From an uncultured Pelagibacteraceae bacterium (GTDB taxonomy: Bacteria; Pseudomonadota; Alphaproteobacteria; Pelagibacterales; Pelagibacteraceae), in NCBI GenBank assembly GCA_902614835.1, contig CACMMU010000003.1:1-64000 (forward strand): a stretch of 64,000 nt of DNA, given 5' to 3'. The notes under the pieces were generated by a model. It did no database searches, was not told where the DNA came from, and saw only the letters and a list, made by a program, of their open reading frames with translations. Positions 63,802-64,000 of this stretch are shown here, one piece after another; the first letter of the stretch is position 1, and each line of letters begins with the position of its first letter. A program made the position numbers and the translations under genes.

Positions 63802-64000
63802 CACAATTTTTGACACATTTTATCCGCTTTTTTGACACTTGAATTTTGCAATGTATTTTATGCAATTTTTAAGACTTATTTTTAAAAGAAAAAGGGTTGA
63901 TCTTGATTCTAAGGTGCTAATACAAAAAATATTATTAAGAAAATACCTGGCTAAAACCAATTAACAAAACTACTAAGATTATAGCTCCATAGTAGTATTG

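Overview
The window is a low-GC, gene-dense, streamlined alphaproteobacterial chromosome segment. Gene content, order and the Sargasso-like SAM-II/metX leader suggest SAR11/Pelagibacterales; this taxonomy is inferred, not searched. It is mostly core metabolism: trmD-rplS, leuCDB-asd, sdhCDAB-mmsA-mdh, sucCDAB-lpdA, priA-atpHAGDC, rppH/ctpA/rsfS/nadD/proA/proB/obgE/rpmA/rplU, gloB-metW-metX, hisC-tyrA, lysA-argH, coq7-dsbB, tRNA-Leu(CAA), an acyl-CoA synthetase, carD-fdxA-helicase, a TAXI-type TRAP transporter and aceEF. There is one accessory insert, two GT-C-like membrane proteins plus a methyltransferase between mdh and sucC. I saw no rRNA, CRISPR, prophage or IS element. The most interesting items are: (1) an untracked 23-codon ORF of almost pure Lys/Arg with its own promoter, SD and terminator; (2) a compact promoter/SAM-II riboswitch/terminator leader before metX with a possible antiterminator pairing; (3) a pyruvate dehydrogenase E1 carrying an N-terminal lipoyl domain; (4) a missed 37-aa LptM-like lipoprotein between argH and lysA; (5) a perfect 22-bp palindrome next to tRNA-Leu; (6) widespread zero-gap TAAATG junctions and fused convergent stop codons.
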